A DNA stretch of 64,000 bases from Saposhnikovia divaricata (taxonomy: Eukaryota; Streptophyta; Magnoliopsida; Apiales; Apiaceae), in assembly GCA_036435485.1 (NCBI GenBank), contig CM071595.1, positions 7,554,001-7,618,000 on the forward strand. The letters are read 5' to 3'. Numbering within the stretch: position 1 is the first letter of the stretch; each line of letters starts with the position of its first letter. The translations under genes and the position numbers were made by a program. Below, piece by piece: positions 58,801-64,000 of the stretch. The notes below the pieces were generated by a model, which did no database searches, was not told the origin of the DNA, and saw only the letters and a list, made by a program, of their open reading frames with translations.

Positions 58801-60371
58801 TATGAATATTGTCTTAAATATTCTTTTCAGGTCTTATTAATTAATGAATATTATTTTGAATATTCATTTAAATATTTATTTATTCAATAAATATTCTCCT
58901 GATATTTCTTCAGGGATTATTTTGAAAAATACTCTGATTAAAGATATTCTTTCATATTCCTAAATATTCTTTAAATATTTTTAATTCAATAAATATTCTC
59001 TGAATATTTATTCCATAATTAGAATAACCTCAATAAGGTTTATCTTCTTCGATTATTACGAAAAATATTTCGGAGTCATATTATTATTAATCTTATATCA
59101 AGAAAGGTTCTCAGACATCATTCTTCTTTGAGTCTATCTCCCTAATAATAAGGGAACCTTACTTGGAAAATGTTAATTATCTTGTCGACTTCCCGGTCAT
59201 AAAGTATTCTCTTCACTCGCAACTCGGGTGCTATTGACTTATTAAGTCGTTGGTTACCTTCTCATCTTTCGAGGGGTAAGATTGTTGGAACAAGTTGATA
59301 TTCGTTACCAAGAAATAGCTTGGAAGTTATTGGTGAATTTTCCTTTCCAACTAGATACGACTACCTTGTAGAGTCTTATCAACAAGTATTATACTTGGGG
59401 AAAGGGGGACGAACGTTACATTCAGAATCATGAATTCTATTTGAACTAGGAGTCGTGTAAGAGGCCGAGTAGCGCTGGTCCATCCCCTTTGGCCCAACCG
59501 TTGGCCGGGGAGAGCTAGTAAGGCGGTAGACAAGTAAAGCCGTCAGTTCTTCCTTCTACCGGTAGTAAATCTAATTTGAGCTGTACGATCTCGACTGATC
59601 ATCAAGATTGGAACAGCGGGCGCGGTGAATACTCCATCATTGGTTCATCATCCAAACTTATTTATTTCCTGCAACATGATTACTGTTGGCAGAGCTGGAA
59701 AAGTGTTCATAACTGGAATTGCAATCTTTTCATGCAAGTTCCTCTTTTAATGACAATAAGAATATCTCGCTTACTTTTGATGTAGCAGATATTTCTACAA
59801 ACAAATACTTTGAGTTACCTGGTAACTTCATCCTTTATATTATACTGGCAACAACTTCATTAATGCATGGCATATGATTTCAAAGGATATTTTGAACTGT
59901 TGTATATATGTATCATTGTTCAGTTATATTATTGTTGGTGGGCTTTCGCTCACCCTTGCTTGGTTCATATTATCACAACAACAGCTAGGACAGATGGCCC
60001 GCGTCAGGCGCACTCGGCGCAAGCAGGTTACCGCCGTTCGAGGACTACCCGCTGATGTCCTTGCTGCCATTGCTGAGGTAGCATAGATAGGCAGATTTTG
60101 TTTATCAGTCTATTTACATGTAACATTAACGTTAATCAACGGCAAAACCTTTAAACATATCATTTGGCTTGTAATAACTTTTATTCGTAAACTCTGATAT
60201 TATGGACTTATTTCAATTTCATCTCTAGGACTATAACTGTTGTGTGTGTGAGTGGATATTATTGTGGGGTCACAGCATGTGATTTATTTATTGTGGACTC
60301 AAGTCAAGTATTATGAATGGATGTAAGACCGTAACCACCAGATCCCTGACCCCGGATCTGGGGGTGTTACA
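55837..60371 (+). repeat. Very long chromovirus-like 5' LTR (~4.5 kb)
   Basis: It starts TGTAAGAACCC and ends GGGGGTGTTACA, followed four bases later by an initiator-Met PBS. TGTAA/TTACA are inverted termini. No open frame of note occurs inside. It contains an AT-rich array of GAATATT words (about 58360-59010). The second LTR is outside the window, so the start is inferred from the terminal sequence and from where it interrupts the neighbouring ORF. Confidence 0.6.
58340..59010. repeat. Degenerate GAATATT/AATATTC array in the long LTR
   Basis: AATATTC(A)TTT and GAATATTA words alternate every 20-50 bp (for example 58389, 58540-58560, 58610, 58640, 58720-58770, 58850), so the strand is rich in short inverted pairs. 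Confidence 0.7.
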
Positions 60372-60375
60372 AAAG

Positions 60376-60387
60376 TGGTATCAGAGC
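60376..60387 (+). other. Primer-binding site of chromovirus-like element
   Basis: TGGTATCAGAGC, complementary to initiator-Met tRNA, lies four bases past the LTR end TGTTACA. Confidence 0.9.
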
Positions 60388-61584
60388 GTATGTTATAAAC
60401 CCTAGAGATAAGGCGACGTTAAAACAATAAATTCACTAAGATAATAAGAACTCTTGCCAAGTTCATAGGCGGACTACTTAATGTAGTGATGACTTATAAA
60501 ACCCTTATGGGAACTATTAAGTATCATGATAGTAACTTAGCTCGATATCGCATCGACAAGTAAGGCAACAGACCTTGAGGCATACGAGCAGCAGCGCGAT
60601 AATGCTTTATTATATGCTGAAGATCAGCGGGTAAATTCAATAGAGTACCCTACTGGAGACCCGGAAGAGGTTCCAGCAGATAAGGAAAATCTTGTTAGGA
60701 TAAGGAGCTTACCCTCGAGGAATGAGGGTTGTAGCCAGAAAGATTGAGATGATTAAGGTATAGTGCTCAGAAAAGTGGGCATAAAGAACTAAGCTATTAG
60801 CAAGAGAACTGAAGATTCATGTTGGATTCGTGGCTGGACTACTGGAGGTAGTACCAGCAAGTAAGACGGATTGGAAGAATTACTTGAGATCTTATATGGG
60901 AGTAGATGAGAATCATAAGAGACTTTCATATTAACGAAAAGAGTGCTAGAAGGATGTATGATTATCAAAGGCATCGATATAAGGCGAGGAGCAGAGTCCC
61001 TAGGAATAGTTGAGAAGAGGTAGTAAGTGCCATATCATTTGATAAATGAATTAGTATGAATATTGTCAGTAATAATTCGCCATGAGAAGGCAGATGTCAT
61101 AGGTTGTAATTTATGGAACCAAATTGAGGTTGATGAAGTTGTTTTATTCAGGAAAATGTCCATTTTATAAATGAATCAGTTAGAAAGTGAAAACATTGGG
61201 AAGTGACAGCATGATTGGATAAAGTTATATAAGGAAGTAGTAAGCAAGACAATGATCTCAGAACCTACCGGAAGATAAGACCAGTGAGTCAAGATGAACT
61301 CGTAATGAGACTATTATCAGAGAATAAGTATATGGTTAATTTAACTCAATGAAATGATGAACCAGAAACGTTAGATGCATGTGATTCAGAGGAATATTAA
61401 ATTCTTTCTTTTCTTTGAATGGATTATAGTAGTTACCTTAAGTTTACTCCGACGCGAATTATAATGGATCAAGTAATACGATCAGCAGTTAAAGAGAAAA
61501 ATGTGAGAAAATCTTCCTGGAGATAAAAGATTAAATTGGTAATGACCAAGAGTTGGCATTGTTTAATGGAAAAAGGGAGACTTT

Positions 61585-61680
61585 GTGCTTCCAACGACGC
61601 TTCGCATAAAAGATTAAGATGTGTGCTTGCGCAGCACGACAAAGTACTTGCGGATGCATTCGGACAGCATGGTTCACCAG
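61585..61680 (+). pseudogene. RNase H fragment (misplaced)
   Basis: The frame reads NDASHKRLRCVLAQHDKVLA then DAFGQHG, close to the gypsy RNase H start (S-D-A-S-x2-GLGCVLMQ-x-KVIAYAS). It lies about 1.8 kb upstream of the RT box, whereas RNase H normally follows RT. Confidence 0.6.
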
Positions 61681-63387
61681 GTTCGGATGGCCTTAGTAGT
61701 GCCAATTTTTGTGGAACAACCAACTCCGACGGTAATGTTCCTTCTGAGACTGGTAGTCAGGTAGACTGACATTTGGTAATATTGAATATCAGGACGTATA
61801 GGTATCAGGACATTGTGACAAGTTTCAGTTTAAAACTGTTGATTCCCTTCTAAGGGATGTATATAATTGGTTCCTCTCCAGGGGTTAAATTTCCAACCCG
61901 ATGACGATTATTTCGTTAATTATGACTGCTTACGGTTCTACCTACTAGGAGGTTCATAGAACTATTCTTCAGGTTTCGAAACTGGTCTCCTTAGTGTTAC
62001 CAGTCGATGGATAGATTGACCAAAATTTCCCTAATTCTGGGAAGAACTTCAACGAATTTTGGCAAACCTTGTCTTTCTGATTATCAGAGAACATCATGGA
62101 AGAGAGTAGAAACTGGGGCAAACCCCGTGAATTGGGTAAGGTAGCCGCTACATGGGTTGGTGGACAGACCCCGGTTATCGCGATTGATTGTAGAAATACA
62201 ATGATGAAGTGAGATTGGACGAAAACAGGAAATGTAAGTAAGAAACCAGCCGGACTGAGAAACTTTGTGATTGACTTAAGTGAAAAGGCTGTTATGCCAG
62301 GAATGGTAAGCTTGCGTGGCACGTGGGAGTGATAAGAATAGTTGAAAAGATAAAAATAGAGGAAAGGTGACCAGAGATGGTGCCGAGAAGTCGATTAAGA
62401 CCTATATGGAGTAAAGTTTTGGAAAGGTAGAAAGGTATCAAAGTAGAAGGCACTATGCCAGCAATTGCTAGAAAAGTAATGCTAATTAGCCAACCCCTAA
62501 AACCATATATTTTTATTTTAGTATGGTCGGTTGAGGCCAAGTCACAAAGGATTATCAAGTGACTAGACCAGCAATGAAAGGACAAAGCAAGGTTGCTTCT
62601 AAGTAAGCACCGACTGCAAGGGCTTTTGATATAAAGGAAATATTAATGAGATCGTAGGAATCTTCTACTGAACCCTTTGCAACCCATGTTTGGATTGGGA
62701 ATTTACTAGACTTTTTGGAATGGGGTCACCCGTACTAAAGTGATTCATGTGTATATGATTGCCCAAGATTACGAGTAAAAATGGAAGTATAATGACTTGA
62801 GATGTATGATGTTAGGGTATTATAAATACCATGAATATATTATGACGGAGGAAAGTAAACAATGAAGGTATATGAAGAGAGTATAGAAATGGTCAGAAAT
62901 TGAACAGTATGCTGTAGGAATTTTGTCTGAGGCAAGTACCTTTGTGAAGAACGATAAGCACTAAGAAATTCACGTTGAACTCGACCAATATCTTTCAGAA
63001 CATCCTTGCTACCATTAATAAGTTCTGTAAGAGAGCAGAAAGACATACGTTGTCTTTTGGAAGGTCAAATAGGTTGACCACTATCTGAAAGAAGAAATTA
63101 GCAGTAAGCTACCGATCGATTATCAAATAAGAACGATTGAAAAGAGACCCGTATTAAGGATACATGATTTGATTGCCAATTATGGGATGCAGGAATTCCT
63201 TGGCAGTTGAATTAAGGATAAGATATCCATAAAGTAAGGCAAACCCTGGGGAATGCACAAGGGATGGCACTAACCCTAATAAAGACATTGTAAATTCAGA
63301 TGATATGAGTTGGATTTGCTAAGGCAACAATGACCTGTAAAGATTATTAAAAAGAGTTTTGGAAAGAACAGAGATAGAATTATTAGA

Positions 63388-63590
63388 GTATTGATCAATG
63401 ACATTTTGATATACCCTGTACCTAGAAAATACAGGAGGAATGATGAGGACGACCTAAGAAACCTTACAAGGAAAAGTTAATATTCTGAGTTTCCAACTAG
63501 AAGTTTGGAAGAGAATGTAAGACACAATAACAATATACCAGATGATGCATGTACGAAACCCTGAGGGAGTATGTATTGAACCTATAAAGG
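63388..63590 (+). pseudogene. Gypsy RT active-site fragment
   Basis: VLINDILIYP matches the VFIDDILIYS box with the first catalytic Asp changed to Asn. About 165 nt on, EGVCIEPIKVEIIL matches the following EG(I/V)-x-DP-x-K block. Stops separate the two. Confidence 0.65.
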
Positions 63591-63847
63591 TTGAGATTAT
63601 CCTAAGATAAGGAAAGAACTAAGAAAAGAAGTATCCTAAGTAGGAGTGGGAATAAACGTGATAAAGTTCCCACGGGTAGATGGAAGCAATGACTTATGGA
63701 AAAAAAAAAGAAGACTGATAGATATATTTTCTCCTTCAGCAGAGCTTAAGGGAGAATGCTTTCACCCAACAGTGATGGGAATGAGGTAGAAAAATTTGAG
63801 TTGGAATGTATCCAGAAAACATGGATTACAAGGAATTATTATTATCA

Positions 63848-63889
63848 GGAAAGGCCAATGAGGTGGCCGACAGTCTAAGTATAAAGGAA
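63848..63889 (+). pseudogene. Gypsy RNase H end fragment
   Basis: GKANEVADSLSIKE matches the conserved G(K)AN-VADALSRKE end of gypsy RNase H. Confidence 0.65.
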
Positions 63890-64000
63890 TAATTACAAAT
63901 GTTCATACCGAAGAAACAAAATGATATTTGGAAAGACCTTGAAGGTCATATCGGAGTGGAGGAATTTACATTCCTTTTGATGATTATGCAAGTATCGAAG

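Larger units (their letters stand above)
60388..64000 (+). mobile_element. Decayed chromovirus-like (Tekay/Del type) internal region, running off the window
   Basis: No frame exceeds 80 codons, but family pieces can be read. A gag-start-like run (DLEAYEQQRDNALLYAEDQ) lies near 60570, an RNase H piece near 61600, an RT box near 63388 and the end of RNase H near 63848. Stops are very frequent. The long LTR and Met PBS suit the Tekay/Del branch of chromoviruses; no integrase or chromodomain is seen within the window. Confidence 0.65.

Overview
This is nuclear DNA from a flowering plant, most likely a eudicot. The evidence is a spliced plant-type adenine phosphoribosyltransferase gene, AT-rich intergenic DNA, and several plant-specific retrotransposon lineages and Helitrons. 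The family or genus cannot be settled from this sequence alone. Only one ordinary cellular gene is convincing; most of the remainder is nested or decayed mobile DNA. LAYOUT. 1-8.9 kb: the minus-strand adenine phosphoribosyltransferase gene (APT). Five exons are placed between 3767 and 8737 and a sixth, C-terminal exon is only tentative. A four-copy, roughly 0.5-kb tandem repeat ending in long GA tracts lies on its 3' side. 9.3-10.6 kb: a GC- and purine-rich element with inverted-repeat ends, then a tRNA-derived SINE with a 14-bp target duplication. 11.6-14.7 kb: two non-autonomous Helitrons. 14.7-38.6 kb: a third Helitron, head-to-tail with the second, split twice by later insertions. The first is a Ty3/gypsy element of Tat-like type (15290-24489; identical-length 531-bp LTRs; target duplication ATGTT). 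It has lost most of its reverse transcriptase and all recognisable integrase and carries tandem repeat arrays instead. The second is a minus-strand Ty1/copia element of SIRE type (24669-38383; LTRs of about 1.36 kb; target duplication AACTA). Its gag-pol frame is broken in about six places, yet it keeps an uninterrupted 1229-codon extra ORF in the position of the env-like gene of that lineage. 38.6-46.5 kb: a palindromic MITE candidate, an intact RNase H-like ORF of 380 codons with a changed catalytic residue, and a decayed L1-type LINE. 46.5-52.3 kb: a decayed second copia element (minus strand) interrupted by a 1488-bp solo LTR with target duplication ATTTT. 52.3-55.8 kb: part of an Athila/Tat-like element whose LTR has a polypurine tract on one side and a primer-binding site on the other. 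55.8-64 kb: a plus-strand chromovirus-like gypsy element with an exceptionally long LTR of about 4.5 kb, an initiator-Met primer-binding site and a heavily decayed gag-pol running off the window. HOW IT FITS TOGETHER. The APT gene works alone in adenine and cytokinin-base salvage. The rest is a stratigraphy: Helitrons and old LINE, copia and chromovirus copies form the substrate, and the two young LTR elements (LTR pairs about 1% or less diverged) landed in a Helitron. The features most worth a second look are the preserved env-like ORF, the motif cluster shared by that element's LTR and spacer, the RT/INT-less but young gypsy element with coding-length 51-bp repeats, and the PPT-LTR-PBS arrangement at 52.3-53.7 kb.
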